DNA of 64,000 nucleotides from Microbacterium sp. BH-3-3-3 (GTDB lineage Bacteria; Actinomycetota; Actinomycetes; Actinomycetales; Microbacteriaceae): assembly GCF_001792815.1 (NCBI RefSeq), contig NZ_CP017674.1, forward strand, positions 1,984,001 through 2,048,000. The letters are read 5' to 3'. Made by a program: the position numbers and the translations under genes. Positions 1 through 8,942 of this stretch are shown piece after piece (within the stretch, counting starts at the first letter, position 1; each line of letters starts with the position of its first letter). Under the pieces are notes generated by a model. It had not been told where the DNA came from, did not search any database, and was given only the letters and a program-made list of their open reading frames with translations.

Positions 1-450
1 GCGCTGCACGATGTCCAGCTGCCGGTCATCGAGGCCTACCTCGCGGCGTTGCCGTCGGGGGTCGAGCCCCGCATCCTCGCCTCGCGCACGGCGGTGGTGG
101 TCGACGCTGCCGACCTCGACGAGACCTGGCGCGGAGCTGAGCGCGGCATCCGGCGCCTCACCCGCACCTTCCTTCGACGCGACGACTCGGGTGATCTGCG
201 AGATCTGGCGCGCGACTCCGACACCCACCTCGGCACCGTCGACGAGGTCGTGGCCTCACTGACCGCCGATCTCACCCTGGCCCGGGCGACAGATGTGGCT
301 TTCCAGGTGCATTCCGTCGACCCCGCGCACGAGGTGACGCTGCGCTCGCTGGAGTTGCTGGCCGAGGAGGTGGCCCCCCGTATCGGCTTGCGCACGGGGG
401 CCGAGGCCGCCGGTGAGCTTCTGAATGTCGGGGCCGACGTCGACGTATGA
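1..450 (+). CDS. LLM-class flavin-dependent oxidoreductase, C-terminal part
   Basis: The frame is open from the first base, so the gene begins upstream and only the last 149 residues are present. The tail has the pattern usual at the end of luciferase-like monooxygenases: an Arg/Asp-rich helix, a segment reading HLGTVDEVVASL (the 'G(T/S)x(D/E)xVA' step before the last barrel strand), then FQVHSVDP and an ending SLELLAEEVAPRIG. Such proteins use FMNH2 and O2 on small organic or sulfonated substrates; the substrate cannot be read here. It is convergent with the next gene, 48 bases away. The family call is fairly secure, the subfamily is not. Confidence 0.7.
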   Translation, partial: ALHDVQLPVIEAYLAALPSGVEPRILASRTAVVVDAADLDETWRGAERGIRRLTRTFLRRDDSGDLRDLARDSDTHLGTVDEVVASLTADLTLARATDVAFQVHSVDPAHEVTLRSLELLAEEVAPRIGLRTGAEAAGELLNVGADVDV

Positions 451-498
451 CGCCAGAGGAATACATTCCTCCGTCGGAATGCGTTCGCCTCGACCCCG

Positions 499-1617
499 TC
501 AACGGAAGAGGTCGAAGACGAGGGTGAACACCCACCAGCCGCCGATGGCGACCGCGACGACGACGGTGACCCACGAGAAGCGGCGTTTCAACCGTCGACC
601 AGGCACGGCGACGCCCCGGGGTGGGGGAGTGAGCAGCGGAGCGGCCGGATACGACACTCCGGCGTCGACCGAAACCGTGGGCACCCCCGACGAGGCTGCG
701 GCCGACAGCCGCTCATCGCGCCAGCGCGCCCACTGCGCGAGTTTGTCGTCGATCGCGTCGACGGTCACGAACAACCGCTCCCAGACGGCGGGGTCGAGCG
801 TCGACAGCTCGCGCCGCGAGTAGAGGAACAGCCAGTCGTCGATGATCTCGACGTCGAGCGCGGCGGCGCTGTCGATGAAGCGCGCCATCACGTCGGGCGT
901 GAAGAGATACAGTGCATCGCGCTCGTACCCCTCCGGGCAGTACAGCGCGAAGTGCCTGTCGAAATCGCCCTCGAGACTGAGCCGCTGGCGTGGGCCGAAC
1001 GAGACGGGCAGGTTGGTTCCCCCGAAGAGGCCGTTGTTGCCCACGGCATCCAGGACGATGTGCGGCAGCGGGGTGTCGAGGCGGAGGGCGACGTACCCCC
1101 ACCGGTGCGTCTGCTTGTTCTTGCCCGACCCCGTCTCGTACGAGAAGTTGCCGATCTCCACGGCCCGCGGACGTTCTCCGCGCACGAGATCGCTGGTCTC
1201 GCGAGCGCGACCGAGGCCGAAGATCATGCCGGGAAGCTCGGGGTTCGCGAACCCCGGATGCCAGGTCATCCCGTTGGCGCGCGCGAAGCGGTCCAGGCGG
1301 TATCGGCGCACGGCCGCTCCCCCGAGGCCGCGGATGATCGCCACACCCGTGAAGACGGCGATGGCCAGGAAGAAGGCGAGGACCAGCAGGGAGATCGGGC
1401 CGGAGCCGTCGCGTGCGAAGAACGACGCGACGATCGCGCCGAAGACCGGCACGGCCACGAGCAGGAACGCGGCGCCCACGATCACCAGCACGACGATCGA
1501 CACGAGCCGACCGCTCAGTCTGCCCTCGCGTCGCAGCTGCGCGCTGAACGCGCGCGCCGTCGCGCGGTCGACGGGCTCGGTGAGCGGCGCGGGGTCGAAC
1601 GGTGCGTTCCGGGTCAT
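499..1617 (-). CDS. Hypothetical membrane protein, tandem paralogue A
   Basis: This is a 372-residue protein I do not recognise as a characterised family. Two hydrophobic segments lie near residues 38-65 and 75-95, followed by a soluble domain (about 100-310) and one C-terminal membrane segment (about 345-368) that ends in a short basic tail. The soluble domain shares long identical stretches with the next gene, including PEGYERDALYLFTPDVMARF and DDWLFLYSR, so the two are a tandem duplication. Pro- and Ala-rich linkers sit before the last helix. The gap to the paralogue is 28 bases, suggesting co-transcription. Confidence 0.75.
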   Translation of the reverse strand: MTRNAPFDPAPLTEPVDRATARAFSAQLRREGRLSGRLVSIVVLVIVGAAFLLVAVPVFGAIVASFFARDGSGPISLLVLAFFLAIAVFTGVAIIRGLGGAAVRRYRLDRFARANGMTWHPGFANPELPGMIFGLGRARETSDLVRGERPRAVEIGNFSYETGSGKNKQTHRWGYVALRLDTPLPHIVLDAVGNNGLFGGTNLPVSFGPRQRLSLEGDFDRHFALYCPEGYERDALYLFTPDVMARFIDSAAALDVEIIDDWLFLYSRRELSTLDPAVWERLFVTVDAIDDKLAQWARWRDERLSAAASSGVPTVSVDAGVSYPAAPLLTPPPRGVAVPGRRLKRRFSWVTVVVAVAIGGWWVFTLVFDLFR

Positions 1618-1645
1618 CGTGATCGCCTCCCTTCGTCGACGGTAC

Positions 1646-2809
1646 TCACAGCGACACCAGGACCAGCAGCGGCACGAGCAGCATCACCACTCCCACGGCG
1701 AACGCCCCGCCCACGATCACCAGCACGACGACCCACGGATTGCTGCGACGCAGTCGACGGCCGGCCGGAGCCACTCCCCGCGGGTGCGGCTGGAGCAGGC
1801 GGGCAGGCACGACGGGTGCGCCCCCGGATGCCGCTCCCCCGGCGTGGGCGACGGGGGCCGGAGTCGGCGCGGGCACGGCGGTCATGCGGTCGTCACGCCA
1901 CCGCTCCCACTGCTCGAGCTTGTCGAGCAGCGCGGAGATCACCGAGAACTCCCACGCCCAGCGCCCCGGATCGACGCTCGACAACTCCTCGCGGGAGTAG
2001 AGGAACAACCAGTCGTCGACGATCTCGACGTCGAGCACCGCGGCGTTGTCGATGAACCGGGCCATGACGTCGGGAGTGAAGAGGTACAGCGCGTCGCGTT
2101 CGTAGCCCTCGGGGCAGAACAGGCGGAAGTGGCGGTCGAAGTCTCCCTCGAGGCTGAGCCGTTGGCCTCGCACCCACGACGCCGGAAGGTTCGACCCGAA
2201 CGCGCCGTCGTTCGCCGTGGCATCGAGGACGATGTGGGGGAGCGGCGTGCCGAGGCGGATGGCGATGTAGCCCCACCGCACGGTGGTGCTGATTTTGCCG
2301 TTGCTCACGACGTACGAGTGGTTGCCGATCTCGACGAAGCGCGGCTGCAGGCCCCGCACCACATCGGTCGCCGTGCGAGCGCTGCCGAGCGAGAAGATCA
2401 CCCCGGGAAGCGGGGGCGCCGGCACCGCGGGGATGTACTCCATGCCCACGTCGCGGGCGAACCCGGCGATCCGCCACCGGCGGTCTTCCTGCGCCCGCAC
2501 GCCGCGCTGAGCGACGAGGATGCCGGCGATCAGGGCGCCGAGTCCCAGCAGCACGGGCACAACGAAGAGGAACCCGACGACGATCGCGCCCTCGTGCAGC
2601 ACCGAGGCGAAGACCGCGACCAAGAACGCGAAGAACACGCCCATTCCGGCGATCATCGCGAACGCGATCGTGTACGCGACCACCGCGACGGCACCGTTGC
2701 CCGACGGCAGGCGCCCCTCGGCGCGCAGCCGTGCGGTGAAGGCGCGCGCGCCCGCGCGATCCTCGGGTATCAGGAGTGCCCTCGCGTCGAACGGTCGTAT
2801 CCCTGTCAT
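1646..2809 (-). CDS. Hypothetical membrane protein, tandem paralogue B
   Basis: This 387-residue protein is paralogous to the gene at 499-1617. I chose the ATG at 2809 because MTGIRPFDARALL aligns with the paralogue's MTRNAPFDPAPL; a longer frame upstream has no equivalent. It has the same architecture: two N-terminal membrane segments, a conserved soluble core (PPLPGVIFSLG, RWGYIAIRLGTPLPHIVLDA, GYERDALYLFTPDVMARFID), a Pro/Ala linker and a C-terminal hydrophobic helix. The core is much better conserved than the linkers, suggesting a folded extracytoplasmic or cytosolic domain held at the membrane. Function unknown. It is divergent from the rpsF operon. Confidence 0.75.
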   Translation of the reverse strand: MTGIRPFDARALLIPEDRAGARAFTARLRAEGRLPSGNGAVAVVAYTIAFAMIAGMGVFFAFLVAVFASVLHEGAIVVGFLFVVPVLLGLGALIAGILVAQRGVRAQEDRRWRIAGFARDVGMEYIPAVPAPPLPGVIFSLGSARTATDVVRGLQPRFVEIGNHSYVVSNGKISTTVRWGYIAIRLGTPLPHIVLDATANDGAFGSNLPASWVRGQRLSLEGDFDRHFRLFCPEGYERDALYLFTPDVMARFIDNAAVLDVEIVDDWLFLYSREELSSVDPGRWAWEFSVISALLDKLEQWERWRDDRMTAVPAPTPAPVAHAGGAASGGAPVVPARLLQPHPRGVAPAGRRLRRSNPWVVVLVIVGGAFAVGVVMLLVPLLVLVSL

Positions 2810-2946
2810 GCGGCCCCCCGCCGTCGGTGTGCTCCACGCTACCGATCGCCGATTCCCCGGGGGAGCCGGCATCCGTTAGACTACGAAGGTTGTCCGGTCA
2901 CGCCCATGCGCGTATAAGCCCGCGACAACGTGCACCACACCCTCCT

Positions 2947-2969
2947 GCTGCCGGGAAATGCCCGTCAGC
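2947..2969 (+). promoter_or_regulatory. Hairpin in the rpsF leader (possible S6:S18 autoregulatory element)
   Basis: GCTG-c-CGGG-aaatg-CCCG-t-CAGC forms an eight-pair hairpin with one C/T mismatch, ending 11 bases before the GAAGGAGG ribosome binding site of rpsF. rpsF leaders in many bacteria carry an RNA structure bound by the S6:S18 complex. Position and size fit, but I have not matched the published consensus, so this is only a candidate. Confidence 0.35.
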
Positions 2970-2995
2970 CGTTCTAGTCCGAAGGAGGTGGGTTA

Positions 2996-3388
2996 GTGAC
3001 GCACCAGTACGAACTCATGGTCATCTTCGATCCCGAGGTCGACGAGCGCCAGGTCGCTCCGAAGCTCGACGGATTCCTCAAGGTCATCACGGCCGATGGG
3101 GGAACCATCGACAAGATCGACATCTGGGGCCGCCGTCGCCTTGCCTACGAGATCCGCAAGAAGAACGAGGGCATCTACGCCGTCGTCAACTTCGTCGCGA
3201 CCAGCGCTGCCACGAACGAGCTCGACCGTCAGCTGAAGCTGAACGAGCAGATCATGCGCACCAAGGTCCTGCGGGCTGAAGAGGCCATCGCTCAGGTTGC
3301 CGCCGAAGCCAAGCGCTCCGAGGAGAAGGCTGCTCGCAAGGCCGCCGCTCCCCGCAAGGTCGAGTCCGCCGAGAAGGCTGCGAAGTAA
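2996..3388 (+). CDS. rpsF: 30S ribosomal protein S6
   Basis: S6 binds S18 and the central domain of 16S rRNA on the platform of the small subunit. The 130-residue product begins [14 protein letters not shown] and contains [18 protein letters not shown], the conserved S6 strand-helix pattern. It ends in a Lys/Ala-rich tail (about residues 95-130) typical of actinobacterial S6. The start is GTG, fixed by a strong GAAGGAGGTG site about 6-13 bases upstream. It heads the conserved rpsF-ssb-rpsR-rplI operon and lies 5 bases before ssb. Confidence 0.98.
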   Translation: MTHQYELMVIFDPEVDERQVAPKLDGFLKVITADGGTIDKIDIWGRRRLAYEIRKKNEGIYAVVNFVATSAATNELDRQLKLNEQIMRTKVLRAEEAIAQVAAEAKRSEEKAARKAAAPRKVESAEKAAK

Positions 3389-3393
3389 CGACG

Positions 3394-3915
3394 ATGGCCG
3401 GCGAAACCGTCATCACCGTTGTGGGCAACCTCACGGCCGACCCCGAACTGCGTTACACGCAGAACGGTCTTCCGGTCGCGAACTTCACCATCGCGTCGAC
3501 TCCCCGCACGTTCGACCGTCAGGCGAACGAGTGGAAAGACGGCGAGGCGCTGTTCCTGCGTGCCTCGGTGTGGCGCGAATTCGCCGAGCACGTCGCCGGT
3601 TCGCTGACGAAGGGTTCCCGTGTCATCGCGACCGGTCGCCTCAAGCAGCGTTCGTACCAGGACCGCGAGGGCAACAACCGCACCTCCATCGAACTCGAAG
3701 TCGATGAGATCGGACCCTCGCTCCGCTACGCGACCGCTCAGGTCACCCGTGCCGCGTCCAGCGGCGGTGGTGGCGGGGGCGGACAGCGCCCGCAGGTGCA
3801 GCAGTCGGCTGATGAGCCGTGGTCGACTCCCGGGTCGAACAACGGCGGCAACAGCGGCGGCGGCGCCGACGCGTGGAGCACTCCCGGTTCCTACGGAGAC
3901 GACACACCGTTCTGA
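3394..3915 (+). CDS. ssb: Single-stranded DNA-binding protein
   Basis: SSB coats single-stranded DNA during replication, repair and recombination. The 173-residue protein has the OB-fold opening [29 protein letters not shown], and [21 protein letters not shown] (about residues 3-110). A Gly-rich disordered linker follows (SGGGGGGG, about 127-134, plus a second Gly/Asn stretch). It ends in the acidic partner-binding tip DDTPF. This is the housekeeping paralogue, lodged between rpsF and rpsR as usual in actinobacteria. Confidence 0.98.
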   Translation: MAGETVITVVGNLTADPELRYTQNGLPVANFTIASTPRTFDRQANEWKDGEALFLRASVWREFAEHVAGSLTKGSRVIATGRLKQRSYQDREGNNRTSIELEVDEIGPSLRYATAQVTRAASSGGGGGGGQRPQVQQSADEPWSTPGSNNGGNSGGGADAWSTPGSYGDDTPF

Positions 3916-4016
3916 TCTTCGCCGCGCTCTCGAGCGTGACGATCCCTGAAATTCCGGATGCCATCCGCCGGTCCGCGTGACCGAGCAGGCATCCGAACCA
4001 CACGAAAGAAGGAAGC

Positions 4017-4271
4017 ATGGCTGGAAAGGCCACTGGCGACCGCCGCAAGCCGCGGAAGGGCGCGAAGAACGCAGCCCCCGCGAAGGCGATTCGCGTCGGC
4101 GTCATCGATTACAAGGACGTCCCCACCCTCCGCAAGTTCATCTCGGAGCGCGGGAAGATCCGTGCCCGTCGTATCACCGGTGTCTCCGTGCAGGAGCAGC
4201 GCCTGATCGCCCGCGCCATCAAGAACGCGCGCGAGATGGCTCTTCTGCCCTACGCCGGCGCTGGCCGCTAA
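4017..4271 (+). CDS. rpsR: 30S ribosomal protein S18
   Basis: S18 partners S6 on the 30S platform. The 84-residue protein contains [19 protein letters not shown] and the hallmark [25 protein letters not shown]. Its N-terminus is Lys/Arg-rich and shows no Cys-type zinc motif, so it is a zinc-independent (C-minus) type. An AGAAGGAAGC site precedes the ATG. It is separated from ssb by about 100 bases and from rplI by 10. Confidence 0.97.
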   Translation: MAGKATGDRRKPRKGAKNAAPAKAIRVGVIDYKDVPTLRKFISERGKIRARRITGVSVQEQRLIARAIKNAREMALLPYAGAGR

Positions 4272-4281
4272 GGAGCACCCG

Positions 4282-4734
4282 ATGGCAAAGCTGATTCTCA
4301 CGAATGAGGTCACCGGGCTCGGTAGCGCCGGTGACGTTGTCGAGGTCAAGAACGGGTACGCCCGTAACTACCTCATCCCCCAGGGTTTCGCCGTCGCGTG
4401 GTCGCGCGGTGGCGAGAAGCAGGTCTCGTCGATCCGTGCCGCTCGCGAGAGCCGCGCGATCCACGATCACGAAGACGCTGTGGCCCTGAAGAACACGCTC
4501 GAGTCGAACACCGTCAAGCTGGCCGTCAAGGCCGGTAACGAGGGTCGCCTCTTCGGTTCGGTCAAGACGGGCGACGTCGCCGACGCCGTCAAGGCCGCCG
4601 GTCTCGGCGAGCTCGACAAGCGCAAGATCCAGATCACCTCGGCGATCAAGTCGGTCGGCGAGCACGAGGCGACCGTTCGCCTGCGTGACGACGTCACCGC
4701 CGTGATCACCCTCCAGGTGGTTGCCGCGAAGTAA
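4282..4734 (+). CDS. rplI: 50S ribosomal protein L9
   Basis: L9 bridges the base of the L1 stalk and helps maintain reading frame. The 150-residue sequence shows the N-terminal domain [37 protein letters not shown] (the L9 signature) and the long connecting helix. The C-terminal RNA-binding domain (about 75-150) carries [17 protein letters not shown]. It is the last gene of the ribosomal operon and is followed by a strong intrinsic terminator. Confidence 0.98.
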   Translation: MAKLILTNEVTGLGSAGDVVEVKNGYARNYLIPQGFAVAWSRGGEKQVSSIRAARESRAIHDHEDAVALKNTLESNTVKLAVKAGNEGRLFGSVKTGDVADAVKAAGLGELDKRKIQITSAIKSVGEHEATVRLRDDVTAVITLQVVAAK

Positions 4735-4751
4735 TTTGCGACGCACGAATG

Positions 4752-4786
4752 GGCCCCGCTCCTGCTTCGGCAGGGCGGGGCCTTTT
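4752..4786 (+). terminator. Rho-independent terminator after rplI
   Basis: GGCCCCGC-t-CCTGC / TTCG / GCAGG-GCGGGGCC forms a 13-pair stem with one bulged T and a stable UUCG tetraloop, followed by TTTT at 4783-4786. It closes the rpsF-rplI operon and separates it from the cassette that follows. Confidence 0.9.
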
Positions 4787-4921
4787 CGCGTCCTGCCGCG
4801 GGCCCGTCATCGCGACGGCGGGCTCGAACGGCTCCTCCACCGGGACGGCTCCCGGTCCGCGCCAGGTGAGGACCCCGTGACCGTCGAGGGGACCGGTGCC
4901 GCCGAGCCTAGGCTGAGAGCC

Positions 4922-6292
4922 GTGACCGACCCCCGCGCACCCGAGCGCATCGTCCGCCGCTTCGCGCGCGCCTCGAACCTCATGATCGCCGGCCGCCCCT
5001 TCGCGGTGCGCGGCGAGGGTTCCGCCGACCTGCACGCTCTGCTCGCCCGGCTGGGTGGCATCCCGAGCCCGTCGCCGGCGACCGGTCGCGTCGAGTTCGA
5101 TCTGGATGCCGACACCACCACGCTCGACGGAGTGCCCCTTCCCGAGCGCGGCGACGCCGCCGGCCGCATCGCCTTCGCGCGCACCCACATGCCCGTCGCC
5201 GCCGCTCTCGCGGAGCGCCTCGACCTGACCGGCCTACGGGTGGGCGTGGCGATGGTGCTCGAGCCCAAGACCGCCGTGCTGTCGCTGCTGCTGCGCGCGC
5301 GGGGCGCCGAGGTGTCGGTCTACGCGCACCCCGACGAGACCGATGCCGCGGTCGCCGACGAGCTGCGCGCGCGAGGCTTCGCCGTGACCGCCGATCCCGC
5401 CCTGGCAGGAGCCGAGGAACGGGCCGCCGCCCTCGGCTTTCTGCGGGCGGGCCTCGACGTGCTGCTCGACGACGGTGCGCACCTGGTGCGCCTGGCCCAC
5501 GAGGACGACCCCGCGCTGGTCGACGGCTGGATCGGTGCGTGCGAAGAGACGACGAGCGGGCTGGCGCCGCTGCGCCGGATGCACGACGCCGGAATGCTGC
5601 GCTGCGCCGTGATGGCCGTCAACGACGCCCGTACGAAGACGATGTTCGACAACCGCTATGGCACCGGGCAGTCCTGCGTGTTCGCGATCGCCGATCTGCT
5701 CGAGGAGCGGGGGATCGCGCTGACCGACCAGCCCGCTCTCGTGATCGGCTACGGTCCGGTGGGTCAGGGCGTCGCGGCTCACCTGCGTGCCCTCGGCGCA
5801 GAGGTGCGGATCGCCGAGACCGATCCCGTCCGGGCCCTCGAGGCGCGGCACGACGGCTTCGCCACGGGGGCGGCGCGCGAGCTGGCATCCGGAGCCCTGG
5901 TGGTGTCGGCGACGGGTGTTCCGGCGACCGTGACCCCCGAGATCGCCGCGGGGGCGCGGATCATCGCCGTCGCCGGGGGAGTGCCGGGCGAGGTGTCCGA
6001 CGCGGGAGCCGCCCTGCTGCTCGGCGGTGGGGGAGCGGTGAACATCACCGCAGCCGAGGGCAACCCCATCGAGATCATGGACCTGTCCTTCGCCGTGCAG
6101 CTCGCCGCCCTCGGCGAACTGCTGTCGCGTCGCCCCGCACCCGGGGTGCACGCGCTCGACGCCGGCGTCGACGATCTCGTGGCCCGCACGGCGCTGGTCG
6201 TGCGCGGGGCCGACCTCGACGCCCCTCGCGTCCTCGATGCCGACGGCCTCGACGACTGGCGTTCCCCGCGCTACCGGGGCGGTGCCGCATGA
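4922..6292 (+). CDS. Divergent S-adenosylhomocysteine hydrolase-like protein
   Basis: A 456-residue member of the AHCY superfamily. Canonical elements: IAFARTHMP (about residue 84), LLDDGAHL, EETTSGL, NDARTKTMFDNRYGTGQS (about 234), the Rossmann loop GYGPVGQG (about 276) and IMDLSFAVQL. Departures from true AHCY: the segment equivalent to GCLHMTxxTAVL reads VAMVLEPKTAVL, so the active-site His and Thr are lost. The His of the GHPSFVM motif is replaced (GNPIEIM), and the C-terminal KPDHYRY-type NAD tail is missing. About 75 extra N-terminal residues are present. Start: GTG 4922, because TAGGCT lies 7 bases upstream (leaderless). The stop overlaps the next ATG. Probably NAD-binding with a substrate other than SAH. 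Confidence 0.75.
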   Translation: MTDPRAPERIVRRFARASNLMIAGRPFAVRGEGSADLHALLARLGGIPSPSPATGRVEFDLDADTTTLDGVPLPERGDAAGRIAFARTHMPVAAALAERLDLTGLRVGVAMVLEPKTAVLSLLLRARGAEVSVYAHPDETDAAVADELRARGFAVTADPALAGAEERAAALGFLRAGLDVLLDDGAHLVRLAHEDDPALVDGWIGACEETTSGLAPLRRMHDAGMLRCAVMAVNDARTKTMFDNRYGTGQSCVFAIADLLEERGIALTDQPALVIGYGPVGQGVAAHLRALGAEVRIAETDPVRALEARHDGFATGAARELASGALVVSATGVPATVTPEIAAGARIIAVAGGVPGEVSDAGAALLLGGGGAVNITAAEGNPIEIMDLSFAVQLAALGELLSRRPAPGVHALDAGVDDLVARTALVVRGADLDAPRVLDADGLDDWRSPRYRGGAA

Positions 6293-7584
6293 ACGTCGTG
6301 CTGTATTCGGCATCCCTCGTTCTGCCCATCACGGCTCCGCCGATTCCGGGCGGGGCGATCGCCGTGGCGGGCGGGCGCATCCGGCACGTGGGCGATCGCG
6401 AATGGGTGCGGCACGAGCTGCGCGCGCGAGGGGTGGCCTTCGACGAGGTGCACTGGCCGGGCGTGCTCACCCCCGGCCTGGTGAACGCCCACTCGCACCT
6501 GCAGTACACGGGCATGGCCGAGGTCGGCCGCGGTTCCTACGCGGGCTTCGACGACTGGGACGAGGCGTTCACGCCCGTCTACCGCGAGGCGCACGACTGG
6601 GCGGCGGATGCCAGAACCGGCGCGCTCGCCATGATCGCCGCGGGGACCACCGCGGTGGCCGACATCGTCACCGACGTTGAGGCGGCCTCGGCGCTGCACG
6701 ACGCGCGGCTGCACGGCATCACCTACTGGGAGGTGATGAGCTGGACCAACGCGGCGTGGGCCCAACGCGGCCGCGCGGAGGTGGAGGCACGGCTCGATGC
6801 GCTGCCCGGCCCTCCCGGTACGGGGCTGTCGCCGCACGCGCCGTACTCGCTCGACGTGGAGCCGCTGCTCGAGATCCCCGACATCGTGCGCGAGCGGGGG
6901 AGTCGGCTGCACCTGCACCTGGGCGAGGCGGCGTTCGAGCGCGAGCACGGCGAGGCCGTGCCGTGGCAGGTGCATCGGCCGTCGAGCTTCCGGGCGCTGC
7001 GCGACGAGGGCTTCGGCACCGGGGCGACGGAGTTCGTCGACGAGCTGGGCGTTCTGGGGCCGGACTGCCACATCGCGCACGGGGTCTACATGACCGCGCG
7101 CGACCGGGCGATCCTGCGCGCCCGCGGCACGACGGTGGCGCTCTGCCCGCGCTCCAACGCCGTCATCGGGCTCGACGAGCCGCCCGTGGCCGCCTACCTC
7201 ATCGAGGGCAATGCGCTCGCCGTGGGCACCGACTCCCTGGCATCCAGTCCCTCACTCGACCTGCTCGCCGACGTGTCGGCCCTGCATCGCCTCGCGCGGA
7301 CCCAGGGGTACGTCAATCGCGACCTGTCGGAGTTGCTGCTGCGCGCGGCGACGCTGGGCGGGGCGCACGCGATGGGCCTCGACACCGGACCCGCCCGCAC
7401 GGGGTACCTCGCCGTGGGCGCCGTCGCCGACCTGGCGTTCTTCGACGTCGCGGTGTCGGACGTCGATGACACCATCGAGCATCTCGCGGTGGACGGCGCG
7501 GGTTCCGCGGCCGCCACCTTCATCGACGGCGAGGCCCGGTGGGTCTCGGCCGGCTTCACCCGAGAGACCGGAGTCCTCACATGA
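6289..7584 (+). CDS. Amidohydrolase, TrzA/SAH-MTA deaminase-like
   Basis: A 431-residue metal-dependent hydrolase. The metal ligands are visible: HSH in VNAHSHLQY (about residue 65), SPHAPYS, the HLH of LHLHLGEAAFE, AHGVYM, and GTDSLASSPSLDL with the catalytic Asp. The PRSN and TDSLAS motifs place it in the subtype-III amidohydrolases that deaminate adenine nucleosides (SAH/MTA/deoxyadenosine, aminodeoxyfutalosine) or triazines. ATG 6289 overlaps the upstream stop (ATGA), so it is translationally coupled to the SAHH-like gene, suggesting consecutive steps on one nucleoside-like substrate. The substrate is not resolvable from sequence. Confidence 0.8.
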   Translation: MNVVLYSASLVLPITAPPIPGGAIAVAGGRIRHVGDREWVRHELRARGVAFDEVHWPGVLTPGLVNAHSHLQYTGMAEVGRGSYAGFDDWDEAFTPVYREAHDWAADARTGALAMIAAGTTAVADIVTDVEAASALHDARLHGITYWEVMSWTNAAWAQRGRAEVEARLDALPGPPGTGLSPHAPYSLDVEPLLEIPDIVRERGSRLHLHLGEAAFEREHGEAVPWQVHRPSSFRALRDEGFGTGATEFVDELGVLGPDCHIAHGVYMTARDRAILRARGTTVALCPRSNAVIGLDEPPVAAYLIEGNALAVGTDSLASSPSLDLLADVSALHRLARTQGYVNRDLSELLLRAATLGGAHAMGLDTGPARTGYLAVGAVADLAFFDVAVSDVDDTIEHLAVDGAGSAAATFIDGEARWVSAGFTRETGVLT

Positions 7585-8009
7585 CCGATCGCCCCGCCGC
7601 CGCCGTCCTGCTCGATCTCGAGCCCCACGCCGAGGGTGGCTGGTTCCGCCGCATGTGGACCGGCGGCTATGCGGTCGAGACGCCGGCGGGCGAGCGGCCC
7701 GCGGCCACCTGCATCCACTACCTGCTCACCCCCGGCGAAGAGAGCGCGTGGCACGTCGTCACGAGCGACGAGGTGTGGCTCTGGCACGGCCCCGGAACGC
7801 TCGAGCTGTCGCTGGGCGGCGACGGCGCCGAGCCGGGGGAGGCGCGCACCGTGACGCTCGGTCCCGACCTCGCCGCGGGCCACGTGCTGCAGCACACCGT
7901 GCCCGCCGGGGTATGGCAGTCCGCTCGGCTGGCGGGGGAGTCCGAGGTCGTCGTCAGCTGCCTCGTGTCGCCAGGTTTCAGCTTCGAGGATTGGCGCCTC
8001 GCCCCGTGA
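7581..8009 (+). CDS. Cupin, DUF985 family
   Basis: A 142-residue cupin. Family landmarks are LEPHAEGGWFRRMW at the N-terminus, TCIHYLLTPGEESAWHVVTSDEVWLWHGPG in the first cupin motif and GVWQSARL, then VVVSCLVSPGFSFEDW at the end. DUF985 cupins are small beta-barrels resembling sugar epimerases; activity is generally unproven. ATG 7581 overlaps the amidohydrolase stop, making it the third coupled gene of the cassette. Confidence 0.85.
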   Translation: MTDRPAAAVLLDLEPHAEGGWFRRMWTGGYAVETPAGERPAATCIHYLLTPGEESAWHVVTSDEVWLWHGPGTLELSLGGDGAEPGEARTVTLGPDLAAGHVLQHTVPAGVWQSARLAGESEVVVSCLVSPGFSFEDWRLAP

Positions 8010-8070
8010 TTTAGGCTGTGCACATCACAGCACTCCGGGGATGACCCCGATACGTCCACGAGGAGACATC

Positions 8071-8937
8071 GTGACCACTTTCGCACGCCTGCGCCGCGCC
8101 GCCGCCCTGACCGCCGTGGCCACCGCCACGGTCGTCTCGCTCACCGCCTGCGCCTTCGCCCCCACGGGCTCCGACGCCGGCGCCGCCCCCGCTTCCGAGG
8201 GGGCGCTGCAGACCGTCACGGCCGGCAAGCTCACCATCGCCACGGGCGAGCCGGCGTTCTCGCCGTGGGTCGAGAACGACGACCCCGCGTCGTGCGAGGG
8301 CTTCGAGGCCGCCGTCTCGTGCGCCGTCGCCGAGAAGCTCGGCTTCGCGACGAGCGACGTGGTGTGGGTGCGCTCCAACTTCGACAGCGCCATCGCTCCC
8401 GGTCCGAAGGACTGGGACATGAACGTGCAGCAGTTCTCGATCACCGACGAGCGCAAAGAGGCCGTCGACTTCTCGTCGCCGTACTACACGACCACGCAGG
8501 CCGTCGTGACGACCGGTGCCTCGCCCGTCGCCGGTGCGACGAGCGTCGCCGAGCTGAAGAGCGTGCCCGTGGGCGTCATGAGCGCCACGACGAGCTACCA
8601 GGTGGCCGCCGACCAGCTCGGCACCACGAACCTCAGCGTCTTCAACTCCAACGACGACGCCGTCGCCGCCCTGCAGTCGGGCCAGGTCGACGCGATCGTC
8701 GTCGACCTGCCGACCGCGTTCTACCTCGCCGGTGCCGTGCTCGACGACGGCAAGGTCGTCGGCCAGCTGCCCGACTCGTCGGCCGGCGGAGACGAGCTCG
8801 CCTACGTGCTGCCCAAGGACTCGGCGCTGACCACCCCGGTCACCGAGGCGGTCGACGCCCTGCGCGCCGAAGGCACGCTCGACGAGCTGCAGCAGAAGTG
8901 GCTCGGTGGCACGGCCGCCGCGCCCGTGCTCAAGTAA
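8071..8937 (+). CDS. ABC transporter substrate-binding lipoprotein, family 3
   Basis: A 288-residue periplasmic-binding-type protein. A basic start and hydrophobic core end in lipobox LTAC (Cys about 27), so it is a lipoprotein. The body has LTIATGEPAFSPWVEND and FDSAIAPGPKDWDMNVQQFSITDERKE, then VDFSSPYYTTTQAVV and VPVGVMSATTSYQVA, all typical of the polar amino acid/opine (SBP_bac_3) family. GTG 8071 is chosen for the GAGGAGAC site just upstream. A TAGGCT-like -10 lies at 8012. It begins the transporter half of the cassette. Confidence 0.9.
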   Translation: MTTFARLRRAAALTAVATATVVSLTACAFAPTGSDAGAAPASEGALQTVTAGKLTIATGEPAFSPWVENDDPASCEGFEAAVSCAVAEKLGFATSDVVWVRSNFDSAIAPGPKDWDMNVQQFSITDERKEAVDFSSPYYTTTQAVVTTGASPVAGATSVAELKSVPVGVMSATTSYQVAADQLGTTNLSVFNSNDDAVAALQSGQVDAIVVDLPTAFYLAGAVLDDGKVVGQLPDSSAGGDELAYVLPKDSALTTPVTEAVDALRAEGTLDELQQKWLGGTAAAPVLK

Positions 8938-8942
8938 CCACG

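Noticed and set aside
842..2917. Very long open frames antisense to the tandem membrane-protein genes
   Set aside because: They mirror GC-rich codon structure and are low-complexity, Arg- and Pro-rich, with no ribosome site or homology; both strands cannot encode here and the minus genes are paralogous proteins.
3770..3880. Gly-rich repeat in ssb as a tandem repeat element
   Set aside because: It is the usual disordered linker of SSB.
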